Below, piece by piece: positions 25,818 to 34,931 of a DNA stretch of 64,000 nt (position 1 is its first letter; each line of letters starts with the position of its first letter). Both the position numbers and the translations under genes were made by a program. Under the pieces are notes generated by a model. It ran no database searches. It had not been told where the DNA came from and worked only from the letters and a program-made list of their open reading frames with translations. This stretch comes from Bacillus sp. V3-13 (lineage in GTDB: Bacteria; Bacillota; Bacilli; Bacillales; Cytobacillaceae), in assembly GCF_002860165.1 (NCBI RefSeq), contig NZ_PGUZ01000002.1, positions 1 through 64,000 of the forward strand. The letters are read 5' to 3'.

Positions 25818-27005
25818 ATGGCAAAAATAACGTTACTTGTATTAGACGGGTTTGGCGTTGGTGCCATGGAGGATTGTAAAGAAGTAAAGCCTGAAGACGT
25901 AAACGCCAATACTTATAAACACATAAGAGAAACTGTAGATTTAAATATTCCTACGTTAATTGAGCTTGGGTTGGGTAAAATTGCCGATGATATCGGGACA
26001 CCGAAGGCTGCGTATGGAAAAAGCAACCTGGCCCATCCAGGCGCTGATACCTTTATGGGGCATCAGGAATTAATGGGAAGCAAGCCGGGAGTCTCGAACA
26101 AACGGTTAATGAAGGACGTAGGACCGCAAATTAAACGTGCTTTGGAATTACAAGGCTACGAAGTGGTCTATCCAATTGCCGGAGCGACGGTTTTGCTTGT
26201 CAATAACGCTGCTGTCATTGGAGACAACCTTGAATCACAAGTTGGCAACATTATTAATGTAGTTGGAGACTTGAATCAACTATCGTTTGCAGAACTGACG
26301 AAAATCGGAAAAATAGTCAGGGAAAATGTCGATACAAGCAGGGTGATTGTCTTTGGCAATAAAAAGACAAATATAGAAACGATTCTTTCAGTTGTGACCA
26401 ACAAAAATGATGTGCAATGGGGAGTCGACAGCCCAAAAGCAAATGTTTATGGCGAAGGCTACCATGTCCTTCATTTAGGTTATGGGGTCGACTTTGAGAA
26501 ACAATTTGCCTATATGGCGGAAAAGAAAAATATCCCTGTCTACCGAATCGGCAAAACGGCTGACGTCATCCAGGCAAATGGCTATAAGGATCCCGTCGTC
26601 AATACAAAAGACGTTCTTGAAACGTATCGCGAGCTTTACCACAAAAGCGAAGAAAACGCAGTATTTTTGGTAAATGTTCAAGAAACAGATTTGGCCGGGC
26701 ATAAAGAAGACAGCCAGTGGTATAAAGAAGTATTAGAAGAGTCTGACCAGTTTTTAGCTTCTTTTATTCCTGAATTAGCGGAAGAGGACGTGCTTATTAT
26801 TACCGCTGATCATGGAAACGACCCGACAATTGGCCACTCCAATCATACACGCGAACAAACTCCGATCTTAATTGTCGGCCGGAAGGTAAAGCCTGTTTCA
26901 ATTGGAACAAGAGAGACAATGGCGGATATCGCGGCAACGATGGCGGAATTTACGGGTGTTGATAAGCCTGAATTCGGTAAAAGCTTTTTAAAGGAAATTA
27001 TTTAA
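25818..27005 (+). CDS. yhfW: Phosphopentomutase-like metalloenzyme YhfW
   Basis: 395 residues of the alkaline-phosphatase superfamily, phosphopentomutase branch. Metal and active-site motifs: LLVLDGFGVGAM (D), DTFMGHQELMG (T), LITADHGNDPTIGHSNHTRE (D, H, H). It should move or remove a phosphate on a sugar. Counterpart of E. coli YhfW. Starts 3 bp after yhfX. Confidence 0.87.
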   Translation: MAKITLLVLDGFGVGAMEDCKEVKPEDVNANTYKHIRETVDLNIPTLIELGLGKIADDIGTPKAAYGKSNLAHPGADTFMGHQELMGSKPGVSNKRLMKDVGPQIKRALELQGYEVVYPIAGATVLLVNNAAVIGDNLESQVGNIINVVGDLNQLSFAELTKIGKIVRENVDTSRVIVFGNKKTNIETILSVVTNKNDVQWGVDSPKANVYGEGYHVLHLGYGVDFEKQFAYMAEKKNIPVYRIGKTADVIQANGYKDPVVNTKDVLETYRELYHKSEENAVFLVNVQETDLAGHKEDSQWYKEVLEESDQFLASFIPELAEEDVLIITADHGNDPTIGHSNHTREQTPILIVGRKVKPVSIGTRETMADIAATMAEFTGVDKPEFGKSFLKEII

Positions 27006-27058
27006 CATCTTAAAATTATAAGGTTCTTTACATGCCTTTTAACGAGAGGAATGAGAAG

Positions 27059-27802
27059 ATGCGGCTTGTTAAAGTTAGAAGTCATGAGGAAATGAGTCAA
27101 TTTGCAGCCCGGCATATACTTGATAAGATAAAGTCCAATTCAAAAGTATCACTTGGTCTTGCGACGGGCGGCACGCCAGTTAGGACATATGAATTGTTAA
27201 TTGAAGATTACCAAAAGAACCACACATCATATGAGCATGTCTTTACGTACAATTTGGACGAGTATGCGGGGATTGCACCAGATCATCCGAATAGTTACCG
27301 TTATTTTATGTTTGAGCATCTGTTCAACCACATCAATATTCCGGAAGAAAATGTTCATATACCAAGAGGTACTGCAAGCGATATTAAAAAAGAAGCGAAG
27401 CGCTATGAAAAGCTGATTGACAGCATCGGTGGAGTAGATTTGCAACTTCTCGGGATTGGCGAGAACGGGCATATCGGGTTCAATGAACCAGGAACCCCCT
27501 TTAATACGAAGACACATATTGTCGAATTGACAGAATCAACAAGAAAAGCAAACTCGCGTTATTTTGTTGATTATTCCGAAGTGCCAACACATGCGATCAC
27601 CATGGGAATAGCGACGATTTTAAAAAGCAAAGAAATATTGCTTCTTGCATCAGGAGAACAAAAAGCTGACGCCATATACCGGATGTTTGAAGGTGTGGTA
27701 GGCACTGACTGCCCCGCTTCCGTGTTAAGAAATCACCAAAATGTCATTGTCGTTGCCGATGACAAAGCGGTTTCGAAGCTGGAGAAAGTAAGAATAGGAT
27801 AA
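27059..27802 (+). CDS. nagB: NagB-type glucosamine-6-phosphate deaminase
   Basis: 247 residues. YNLDEYAGIAPDHPNSYR and GIGENGHIGFNEPG are the catalytic signatures of glucosamine-6-phosphate deaminases, which convert GlcN6P to fructose-6-phosphate and ammonia. The frame opens at 27032, but ATG 27059 after GAGAGGAATGAG gives the usual N-terminus. It closes the yhf operon (54 bp after yhfW, terminator after it). E. coli yhf lacks a nagB, so this points to a phosphorylated amino sugar as pathway product; that link is inferred. Confidence 0.85.
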   Translation: MRLVKVRSHEEMSQFAARHILDKIKSNSKVSLGLATGGTPVRTYELLIEDYQKNHTSYEHVFTYNLDEYAGIAPDHPNSYRYFMFEHLFNHINIPEENVHIPRGTASDIKKEAKRYEKLIDSIGGVDLQLLGIGENGHIGFNEPGTPFNTKTHIVELTESTRKANSRYFVDYSEVPTHAITMGIATILKSKEILLLASGEQKADAIYRMFEGVVGTDCPASVLRNHQNVIVVADDKAVSKLEKVRIG

Positions 27803-27856
27803 AATTCCAGTCCTGATAAAAGGGTGAGTGTATAATCCCGGAACTGCTTGTGAAAA

Positions 27857-27898
27857 TAGCCCAATTCCATGTAAACAAGGGATTGAGGCTTTTTTATT
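27857..27898 (+). terminator. Terminator of yhf-nagB operon
   Basis: Imperfect stem GCCCAATTCC / GGGATTGAGGC followed by TTTTTTATT. Confidence 0.65.
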
Positions 27899-27966
27899 AT
27901 TCAATTTACAATTGAGGAGTATGATAAGGTATATACAAAATGAATTCCTGAAGGGGTGCATGACAA

Positions 27967-28785
27967 ATGAACAATGATTTAAAATTTGATTTTCATACCC
28001 ATCACCACCGTTGTGGGCATGCGCGCGGAGAAATTCGTGATTACATCGAAGCAGCCATTAAAAACGGGTTGGATATCATCGGTATTTCCGATCACTCGCC
28101 GCATTTCGGAAGTGAAGAAGACCAGCCTTTTCCGCTTATCACGATGGGCAAAAGCCATTTTCCGGAATACATAGCTGAAGTCCTTCAATTAAAAGAAGAG
28201 TATAAAGGGAAAATTGAAGTGTTGCTCGGTGTAGAATCCGATTTCTTTCCGGAGCACACAGAAGTTTATCGCCGTTTTTACGAACTCTATCCATTCGATT
28301 ACGTCATTGGTTCCGTACATTACGTTGACGGCATTAACATATTTAAGAAGGATAGATGGGAAGGTCTTTCTGATAAACAAAAACTCGCGACGAAGGAATC
28401 TTATTACGATCTTATCGAACAGTCGGCCCGGAGCGGGATGTTTCAAATTTTAGGCCATATTGATGCCATGAAGGGCTTTTACCCTGAGTTTTCGTCTATT
28501 CAAACGGAAGCACTCGAACGAACATTAAAGGTAATTGCCGAATCTGACATTGCCATAGAAATTAATACGTCAGGAAAAACGAAAGACTGTGGCGGCTGGT
28601 ATCCGGCAGATGATATTCTCGAAATGGCTTTGTCTTATGGCGTCAAGGTTACTTTTGGTTCTGATGCCCATGATCCGGACCGTGTCGGTGATGATTTTGA
28701 AGCGGTGAGACAGCGCCTCAAGGAAATCGGTTATCAGGAATGGGTGTATTTTAAGGAGAAGAAAAGGTTTTCTGTACCTATATAA
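27967..28785 (+). CDS. hisJ: PHP-family histidinol-phosphatase
   Basis: 272-residue PHP-domain metal phosphatase. FHTHHHRCGHA, ISDHSPHF, GVESDFF, GHIDAMKGF and FGSDAHDPD give the full set of metal-binding H/D/E residues of HisK/HisJ enzymes, which release phosphate from L-histidinol phosphate. Isolated from other his genes; placed after the yhf operon, so a different phosphoester substrate is possible. Good ribosome site GAAGGGG. Confidence 0.82.
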   Translation: MNNDLKFDFHTHHHRCGHARGEIRDYIEAAIKNGLDIIGISDHSPHFGSEEDQPFPLITMGKSHFPEYIAEVLQLKEEYKGKIEVLLGVESDFFPEHTEVYRRFYELYPFDYVIGSVHYVDGINIFKKDRWEGLSDKQKLATKESYYDLIEQSARSGMFQILGHIDAMKGFYPEFSSIQTEALERTLKVIAESDIAIEINTSGKTKDCGGWYPADDILEMALSYGVKVTFGSDAHDPDRVGDDFEAVRQRLKEIGYQEWVYFKEKKRFSVPI

Positions 28786-28804
28786 TTGAAAAGGCGGGTC
28801 GTTC

Positions 28805-29668
28805 ATGTATGAAGTAAAACAGGATCACGATGAAATTTACAAAATTTATGAGTTAACCGATACATCGGCCAATTCCTGGTTAAAGGTTGCCCCTGAAAGA
28901 GGCGGAATTATTATTGGTTTTGGCGTTCAAGGCGAGGAAATATTGTTTTTGAATAAACAAACATTCTACGATGCTGATGCGAATATTAGAGGCGGAATCC
29001 CAATTTTGTTCCCGATATCCGGCCAATTGGAAAATGGGGAATATGTGTGGGAGGATAAAGTATATAAGATGAAAAACCATGGGTTTGCAAGAAATCATCC
29101 ATGGGAAGTAATCGGGACAAGTGTAGACGGAGAAGCATCGATAAGCTTGCGTTTAAAAAGCAATGATGAAATGAAAAAGTCTTATCCTTTTGACTTTTAA
29201 GTGATTTTTACATACGTTTTGCAAGAGGGTACTTTGACAATCAACCAGGAATATGTCAATCGATCGAATTCAGCAATGCCGCTCTATGCCGGATTCCATC
29301 CCTATTTCAAGACATCCGGTAAAAACATTCGCTACGACACGGATGCCCAAACCTACTTGGACTATAATGATTTGCAGTATAAAGCTGTAAGCTCAGGTTT
29401 GGACCTGACCGATAAGAAGGAATCATTCGTGTTAACGGATGCAATAAAAAAGGAGATTTCCTTTGCTTTGCCGGAACTAAACAAGAAGATTTTGATGAAA
29501 TATGGGGAAGAATTCAAATATGTGTATTTATGGACCGAGCAAGGACAGGATTTCATTTGTGTTGAACCATGGATGGCCAAGACAGATGAATTAAATCGTA
29601 AAGAGGAATTGTTTTTTGTAAACCCGGGCGAATCCTTGAAGACTTTTTTGACAATCTCGGTAGTCTGA
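28805..29668 (+). pseudogene. Aldose 1-epimerase interrupted by in-frame TAA
   Basis: 288 codons in one frame with a single TAA at 29198-29200. First part: aldose-epimerase start to KNHGFARNHPWEV and SYPFDF; second part: IFTYVLQEGTLTI, GFHPYFK, FICVEPWMAK. Both halves join without loss of frame, so one base change (for example GAA to TAA) explains it. A GTG follows the stop directly but has no ribosome site. Intact family members interconvert sugar anomers. Could be a real nonsense mutation or a sequencing error. Confidence 0.82.
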
Positions 29669-29711
29669 AACATATCTCTTTGATATAAATTCCGGATAAA
29701 TATATAGCCAC

Positions 29712-29754
29712 AAAAACAAGCGGGTTTCGCAAAGCAACCTGTTTGTTTTTTTAT
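29712..29754 (+). terminator. Terminator after epimerase
   Basis: AACAAGCGGGTT / AACCTGTTTGTT inverted repeat followed by seven T. Confidence 0.85.
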
Positions 29755-29930
29755 AAGATGTTAAATTTTTGTGAAATAACAGTTAAATATGCAGCAAGAT
29801 ACAAACTTGAAGAAGGATTTGCGATGCGGTTTGGCTAAATAGTTATTTAAAGGGGAATTCTAGGAAAGGAGTAAACCATCGAGCAATTTGATTAGCAAAA
29901 TACTGATGAAAAAAAGGAGGATCACAAATA

Positions 29931-31031
29931 ATGACAAAAATGATTATTTCACCAAGCAAGTACATACAGGGGCCGGATGAACTGTCGAAGATTGCATCGT
30001 ATACAGCCCAATTAGGACAGCATGCTTTTATCATTGCGGATGATTTTATTATGAATCTCATTAAAGAAACAGTATCAAGCAGCTATGCCAATCAAGAGAA
30101 TACCTATACAGCCGAGAAGTTTAATGGGGAATGCTCAAAACCGGAAATCAGCCGCTTAAAAGAAATTTGTTCATCGGTAAATGCTGATGTAGTGGTTGGT
30201 ATTGGCGGCGGTAAAACGCTTGATACAGCGAAAGCAATAGGTTACTACAATAATATTCCGGTTATTGTGGTGCCTACAATTGCCTCAACAGATGCGCCAA
30301 CGAGTGCGCTGTCCGTTATTTATAAAGAAAACGGCGAGTTTGATGAATATCTTTTGCTCCCTCTAAATCCAACCTATGTCATTATGGATACGAAGATCAT
30401 TGCGGCTGCACCTGTGCGTCTTCTCGTAGCAGGCATGGGGGATGCTCTTGCAACGTATTTCGAAGCCCGCGCCTGTAAAAGGGCTAATAAATCAGCGATG
30501 GCTGGCGGTGCGGTAACCGAGGCTGCCATTGCACTTGCAAGACTTTGCTATGATACGCTGATTGAAGAAGGACTGAAAGCCAAACTGGCTGTTGAAAATA
30601 AAGGAACAACCGAAGCGGTTGAGAAAATAATTGAAGCAAATACTTATCTAAGCGGGATTGGCTTTGAAAGTGGCGGCCTCGCTGCAGCCCATGCCATTCA
30701 TAATGGCATGACAGTTTTAGAAGAAGCTCACCATATGTATCATGGTGAAAAAGTAGCTTTTGGTACACTCGCACAGCTTGTTTTGGAAAACGCACCGCAC
30801 GAGGAAATTGAGGAAGTTATTGATTTCTGTTTAAGTGTCGGCCTTCCGTTGACCTTAGAGGATATCGGTGTAAAAACGATCAATGAAGACCAAATTCGCA
30901 GAGTAGCAGAGCTTGCTTGCGCCGAAGGGGAAACGATCTACAATATGCCTTTCAATGTCACTCCAGATCTCGTCTATACAGCGATTCTGACTGCTGATAA
31001 ACTGGGGCATTATTATAAGTCTCTTAATTAA
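29931..31031 (+). CDS. gldA: Glycerol dehydrogenase
   Basis: 366-residue iron-type alcohol dehydrogenase superfamily protein. Nucleotide site GIGGGKTLDTAK, PTIASTDAPTS, and zinc ligands in GMGDALATYFEA (D), AAHAIHNGM (H) and MYHGEKVAFG (H) are those of GldA, which oxidises glycerol to dihydroxyacetone with NAD. Ribosome site AAAAAGGAGG. Stands alone between two terminators; no dihydroxyacetone kinase next to it. Confidence 0.93.
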   Translation: MTKMIISPSKYIQGPDELSKIASYTAQLGQHAFIIADDFIMNLIKETVSSSYANQENTYTAEKFNGECSKPEISRLKEICSSVNADVVVGIGGGKTLDTAKAIGYYNNIPVIVVPTIASTDAPTSALSVIYKENGEFDEYLLLPLNPTYVIMDTKIIAAAPVRLLVAGMGDALATYFEARACKRANKSAMAGGAVTEAAIALARLCYDTLIEEGLKAKLAVENKGTTEAVEKIIEANTYLSGIGFESGGLAAAHAIHNGMTVLEEAHHMYHGEKVAFGTLAQLVLENAPHEEIEEVIDFCLSVGLPLTLEDIGVKTINEDQIRRVAELACAEGETIYNMPFNVTPDLVYTAILTADKLGHYYKSLN

Positions 31032-31048
31032 TAACTATTGCTCCCTAC

Positions 31049-31076
31049 AAGGCAGGTTTGGTACCAAACCTGCCTT
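31049..31076 (+). terminator. Palindromic terminator after gldA
   Basis: Perfect 28-bp palindrome reading AAGGCAGGTTTGGT and its complement, 17 bp after the stop codon. The following T run is short (CTTTATG). Confidence 0.75.
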
Positions 31077-31116
31077 TATGAGTCTTAGTATCGTGCCTGG
31101 TTCTTACATATTGTGG

Positions 31117-31209
31117 TTTCGCTTAAATAAAACCGATTTTCGCTTAATTCCTGAATTTTTCGCTTGAATACTCCTTCGTTTCGCTTAATTCCCTCGAATT
31201 TCCGCTTAA
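31117..31209 (+). repeat. Five TTTCGCTTAA repeats at 21-bp spacing
   Basis: Copies start at 31117, 31138, 31158, 31179 and 31200 (spacing 21, 20, 21, 21). Copies 1, 2 and 4 are identical; copy 3 ends TTGA and copy 5 has one change. The rest of the gene-free stretch 31077-31476 shows nothing recognised apart from the DinB ribosome site. Confidence 0.8.
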
Positions 31210-31476
31210 ATATTCGAGCTCCATACCTTTAAAAGTAAATTATTGTAAATAAAAGGATAATAATGTAAATATTTATCGTTTAAAATCAACTTGTTCGACC
31301 GAATTTGATTACTTTCTCCTAAAACGGGTGTAAAACGGTTCACTTTTTAAAAAAAGTAAGCAAAAACTACTAAAGTTAGTATTTGTTTTGATGTCCACCC
31401 CATTTGCGTTATCTTTTGCCGCAAAGAGGGAATGGTCCCTATGTGTAAAAATCGTTGAGGAAAAGGAGAGAGGGAA

Positions 31477-31965
31477 TTGAATCAAAAATCAATTTTTTTA
31501 AACCAGATCGCTGCTTGCCATAACGAGGATGGATGGTTTGCTTCTTTTGACAGGGCCGTAAAAGGTCTGACAAGTGAACAGGCTTCCTGGAAACAGACAA
31601 TTATGACGAACTCCATATGGGAAATCATCAACCATTTACGGTTTTGGAATCTGCGCTATTTTCATTATTTCACGGGAGTCCCAACCAACAAAATGCAAGG
31701 AGATAATGACAGCACCTTCCGCAACCGGGATCAGCTGGATTGGCCCGCGGCAGTGGAAAGTTTGAATGAAATTATGTCCGACTGGTACAAAGCGATAGAG
31801 AAAAGTGATGACATGAAGCTTGCGAGTCCGATCCATGAGCAATCTGACGAACCGTGGGCAGATGCAATTGCCAACCTTAATATCCATAATGCTTACCATA
31901 TTGGGCAAATCGTCTACATCAGGAAACTTCAAGGCAGCTGGGATCCGGAGCAGGGTGTTCATTAA
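31477..31965 (+). CDS. DinB-family protein
   Basis: 162 residues, four-helix DinB/YfiT-type fold, with the conserved histidine pattern of the family: H near residue 53 (IINHLRFWN) and HNAYHIGQI near 138. Members are metal-binding and often thiol transferases. TTG start with AAGGAGAGAGGG. Function unknown. Confidence 0.82.
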   Translation: MNQKSIFLNQIAACHNEDGWFASFDRAVKGLTSEQASWKQTIMTNSIWEIINHLRFWNLRYFHYFTGVPTNKMQGDNDSTFRNRDQLDWPAAVESLNEIMSDWYKAIEKSDDMKLASPIHEQSDEPWADAIANLNIHNAYHIGQIVYIRKLQGSWDPEQGVH

Positions 31966-31992
31966 ATTTGTGTAATGGAATGAAACTCGTGT

Positions 31993-32517
31993 TCAATTAT
32001 TCAGTTTTTTAATTAGCTTCGCGGTAAGGATGGACATAAGGATGGCGTTCGTGATGACCCCAACCAGCATTTCGGACGCGGACAGGGCATTAGAAAGTAA
32101 ACCGATGGATGTGATGTCACCATAGCCTGTTGTCGTAAAAGTGGTAATGCTGTAATATAAAAAGTCATCGCCTGAAAGGTTTTTACCGGAAAAGCTAAAA
32201 GCTTTATGGCCTTTAATCCTGTATACGAGGAAATATAAATTTGCATATGTGATGATAATTAAGCTTAAAAGCAAACTTGATCCGATAAAGATTTGCTTTA
32301 AGCTTGATTTGGAATTTGGAATGACAACAATAAAATCAATGAGCAGATACAGGCAGATGGTTAAAAGTAATATGAGAAGTGTTATTAAGACATAGTTGCC
32401 TGTTTTTTCGTTTATTTTGTATATAGTATTAATGATTAAGAGGATAATGACCAGAATATTGAAAAGGAAATATGTAAGCAATTTTTTCTTATCAAATTCT
32501 TTTTTAAGTTTCTTCAT
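31993..32517 (-). CDS. Two-pore-helix potassium channel protein
   Basis: 174 residues with four hydrophobic segments; the last two flank a pore loop TTFTTTGYGDITSIG, whose TTGYGD is a K+ selectivity filter variant. No RCK/TrkA-N domain is attached, so gating is not by a nucleotide-binding domain in the same chain. Ribosome site is weak (CCGGGG). Confidence 0.82.
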   Translation of the reverse strand: MKKLKKEFDKKKLLTYFLFNILVIILLIINTIYKINEKTGNYVLITLLILLLTICLYLLIDFIVVIPNSKSSLKQIFIGSSLLLSLIIITYANLYFLVYRIKGHKAFSFSGKNLSGDDFLYYSITTFTTTGYGDITSIGLLSNALSASEMLVGVITNAILMSILTAKLIKKLNN

Positions 32518-32696
32518 AAATAAACCCCGGTGTAATTAATAACCATATTTTTCCCTGTCAGCTAAAATTCATTCAATCATTTTGAAAAGTTGATCTGCCA
32601 GGCCATTTCAATCAAGATGGCTGCTGATTCTCCATGTCCCGGGACATTCTTGGTGGATGCTCGGCAGAAGGTTCCTTGGGCAACTATGTCAGAAAA

Positions 32697-32750
32697 AAAG
32701 AATCGCCCTTTGGCTCATATGTACTTTAGCCAAAAAGAACGATTCTTTTC
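32697..32750 (-). terminator. Terminator of yoxD
   Basis: Long stem AAAGAATCG-CCC-TTTGGCT / AGCCAAA-AAGAA-CGATTCTTT, T-rich on both sides; ends just before the yoxD stop. The stretch 32518-32696 shows nothing else recognised. Confidence 0.8.
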
Positions 32751-32754
32751 TTGT

Positions 32755-33471
32755 TTAAGGATTGGTTGACCATAGTCCCGCGGTCTTAACGAAGACACGC
32801 GGATGCAGTTTTAGTTGAGCTACCATGAATTCAGCAAGATCCTCCGGCTGCATGACCTTTTCGGGATTGCCGTCGGTGAGATTTGTTTCAATTGCTAAAT
32901 CGGTTGCAACAGTACTTGGTGTTAATGCACTTACACGGATATTATGCTTTCTGACTTCAAGCATCAGCGATTCGGTTAAGCCGAGAACCGCGAATTTTGA
33001 TGCGCTGTACGCGCTTGTAACAGGTGCGCCCTTTTGGCCGGCTGATGATGAAATATTAATGATATCTCCGGCTTTTTTCTCGATCATTTCCGGTAATACA
33101 GCTCTTGTTACATTATAGACGCCCATCAAATTTACCCGGACGATCTTCTCCCACTCTTCGGGTGTTAATTCAAGAAAGCCGCCAAATTTGGCAATTCCGG
33201 CATTGTTAATTAAAATATCAACCGTATTGAGGTCGGATCTGATGTGTTCGACCGCATGGGTAACGGATTCAAGATCTGCTACATCTGCAACTGCTGCAGA
33301 AACCTTCACACCATATTCCGATAACTCAGTTGCAACCTTTTCGAGGTTTTCCATCGTCAGGCCGACCAAACCGATATTAACTCCTTCTTTCGCCAATGCG
33401 ATGGCAGCAGCACGCCCAATTCCTCTTCCCGCTCCTGTGATTAAGGCTGTTTTTCCATTCAATGAAGGCAT
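32755..33471 (-). CDS. yoxD: Short-chain oxidoreductase YoxD (FabG-like)
   Basis: 238-residue short-chain dehydrogenase, same length as and very close to B. subtilis YoxD. TGAGRGIG binds NAD(P), NNAG at about 88, catalytic S-Y-K in ISSSAGQ and YSASK. The C-terminus [12 protein letters not shown] is typical of YoxD. Substrate unknown; 3-oxoacyl-ACP reductase is only the generic annotation. Confidence 0.9.
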   Translation of the reverse strand: MPSLNGKTALITGAGRGIGRAAAIALAKEGVNIGLVGLTMENLEKVATELSEYGVKVSAAVADVADLESVTHAVEHIRSDLNTVDILINNAGIAKFGGFLELTPEEWEKIVRVNLMGVYNVTRAVLPEMIEKKAGDIINISSSAGQKGAPVTSAYSASKFAVLGLTESLMLEVRKHNIRVSALTPSTVATDLAIETNLTDGNPEKVMQPEDLAEFMVAQLKLHPRVFVKTAGLWSTNP

Positions 33472-33527
33472 TTTTACACTCTCCTTTTAAAATGATGCAA
33501 AAAGAACTTTTTTACGCGAAACCTTCT

Positions 33528-34085
33528 CTACTCAAGATTGGCATGCCTGCCATACATCGTTCCCGAGTCCAACCCTTTTTTCTCCATGAACCGTAAAATA
33601 ACGGCATCGAAAAATAACAGCAGGGTTTGCTCAAATAGAGATCCCATTGGTTGAATTGTTTTATCATCATTTTCCGACTTATCCTTGGGTGAGCCAGGCA
33701 GTTTAATCGCAATGTCTGCTAATTTTCCGATTGTAGACTCCGGGAAAATCGTAACAGCTACAACAGTTCCGCCGATATTTTTTGCTTTCTCTGCCATCGA
33801 AACCAGGCTTTTCGTTTCTCCTGACCCTGATCCGATGATCAAAATATCCTCTTTTTCAAAGTTGGGGGTTACCGTTTCGCCTATTACGTAAGAATCCAAA
33901 CCGATATGCATCATCCGCATCGCAAAAGATTTAGCCATCAATCCGGATCTTCCCGCACCTGCGACAAAGATTTTCTTAGCTGCGAGAATACAGTTCACAA
34001 GCTGCTCTGCTTGTTCATCGGCAATTAAATCAATGCTTCGCTTTAATTCTTCAATGACTTCCGCTAAATATTCAATGGTATTCAT
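33528..34085 (-). CDS. hxlB: 6-phospho-3-hexuloisomerase
   Basis: 185-residue SIS-domain isomerase (VAGAGRSGLMAKSFAMRMMH, IIGSGSGETKSLV). It converts 3-hexulose-6-phosphate into fructose-6-phosphate, the second step of formaldehyde fixation in the ribulose monophosphate pathway. Downstream of hxlA by 7 bp in one operon. Confidence 0.93.
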   Translation of the reverse strand: MNTIEYLAEVIEELKRSIDLIADEQAEQLVNCILAAKKIFVAGAGRSGLMAKSFAMRMMHIGLDSYVIGETVTPNFEKEDILIIGSGSGETKSLVSMAEKAKNIGGTVVAVTIFPESTIGKLADIAIKLPGSPKDKSENDDKTIQPMGSLFEQTLLLFFDAVILRFMEKKGLDSGTMYGRHANLE

Positions 34086-34092
34086 AATGACC

Positions 34093-34725
34093 TTAACCTT
34101 GTTTGATCAATCGTTGCATTTCTGCTGCTGCCGCTTTTTTGTCTTCTTTTCCTGTAATTCCGCCGCCAACAATAATAAGGTCGGGCTGGGCCTGAATCAC
34201 TTCAGGAAGAGTTTCTAATTTGATCCCGCCGGCAATAGCTGTTTTCGCATTTTTAACAACACGCTTGATAGTCGCTAAATCTTCGAAAGAATTTTGGCCA
34301 ACTGCCTGAAGGTCATATCCAGTGTGCACACAAATATAGTCAACGCCAAGAGCATCCACTTCTTTTGCACGGCCTTCCAGATCCTTCACTGCAATCATAT
34401 CGACAAGGATTTTCCTGCCTTGTTTTTTCGCTTCTTCCACGGCCCCTTTAATCGATTCATCTTCAGCGGCTCCAAGGATTGTCACGATATCCGCACCAGC
34501 TTCAGAAGCCTTCATCACTTCATATCCGGCTGCATCCATAATTTTCAAGTCTGCCAATACTTTTAAATTGGGAAAAGCTTCTTTCATTTCTTTTACAGCT
34601 CTTAGTCCTTCATTGATGACAACAGGTGTTCCAATTTCGACGATATCAATATGCTCCTCGACTTCTTTTACGAGGTCAATTGCTTCCGGGATGTTAACAA
34701 GATCTAATGCTAATTGTAGTTCCAT
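34093..34725 (-). CDS. hxlA: 3-hexulose-6-phosphate synthase
   Basis: 210-residue TIM-barrel aldolase that joins formaldehyde to ribulose-5-phosphate. QLALDLVNIPEAI, EIGTPVV, LADLKIMDAAGYE and VAGGIK mark the orotidine-decarboxylase superfamily active site. The frame opens at 34761, but ATG 34725 has the ribosome site TAGGAGTG. With hxlB it detoxifies formaldehyde; divergent from its activator hxlR. Confidence 0.93.
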   Translation of the reverse strand: MELQLALDLVNIPEAIDLVKEVEEHIDIVEIGTPVVINEGLRAVKEMKEAFPNLKVLADLKIMDAAGYEVMKASEAGADIVTILGAAEDESIKGAVEEAKKQGRKILVDMIAVKDLEGRAKEVDALGVDYICVHTGYDLQAVGQNSFEDLATIKRVVKNAKTAIAGGIKLETLPEVIQAQPDLIIVGGGITGKEDKKAAAAEMQRLIKQG

Positions 34726-34835
34726 GAATGTTTCACTCCTAGTATGATTTCTTAGTTGCACTGTAGTAATATACCCAATTTTTTTCGCAGTAAAATACGT
34801 CTTTGGATGCTTTCCCAGGCCGGAATAATTGTGAT

Positions 34836-34904
34836 TATACTATGTATGTTATATAGTTGAAAGTACGCACTTTATTCATACATAGTGCTAAAAAGTATAC
34901 TATG
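34836..34904. promoter_or_regulatory. HxlR operator candidates
   Basis: A 10-bp perfect inverted repeat ACTATGTATG (34839-34848) / CATACATAGT (34877-34886), and a direct repeat TATACTATG at 34836 and 34896, in the hxlA-hxlR divergent region. B. subtilis HxlR binds two 25-bp sites in the same place. Assignment by position. Confidence 0.55.
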
Positions 34905-34931
34905 ATGGTTAACGATATGGAGGAAAAATCA

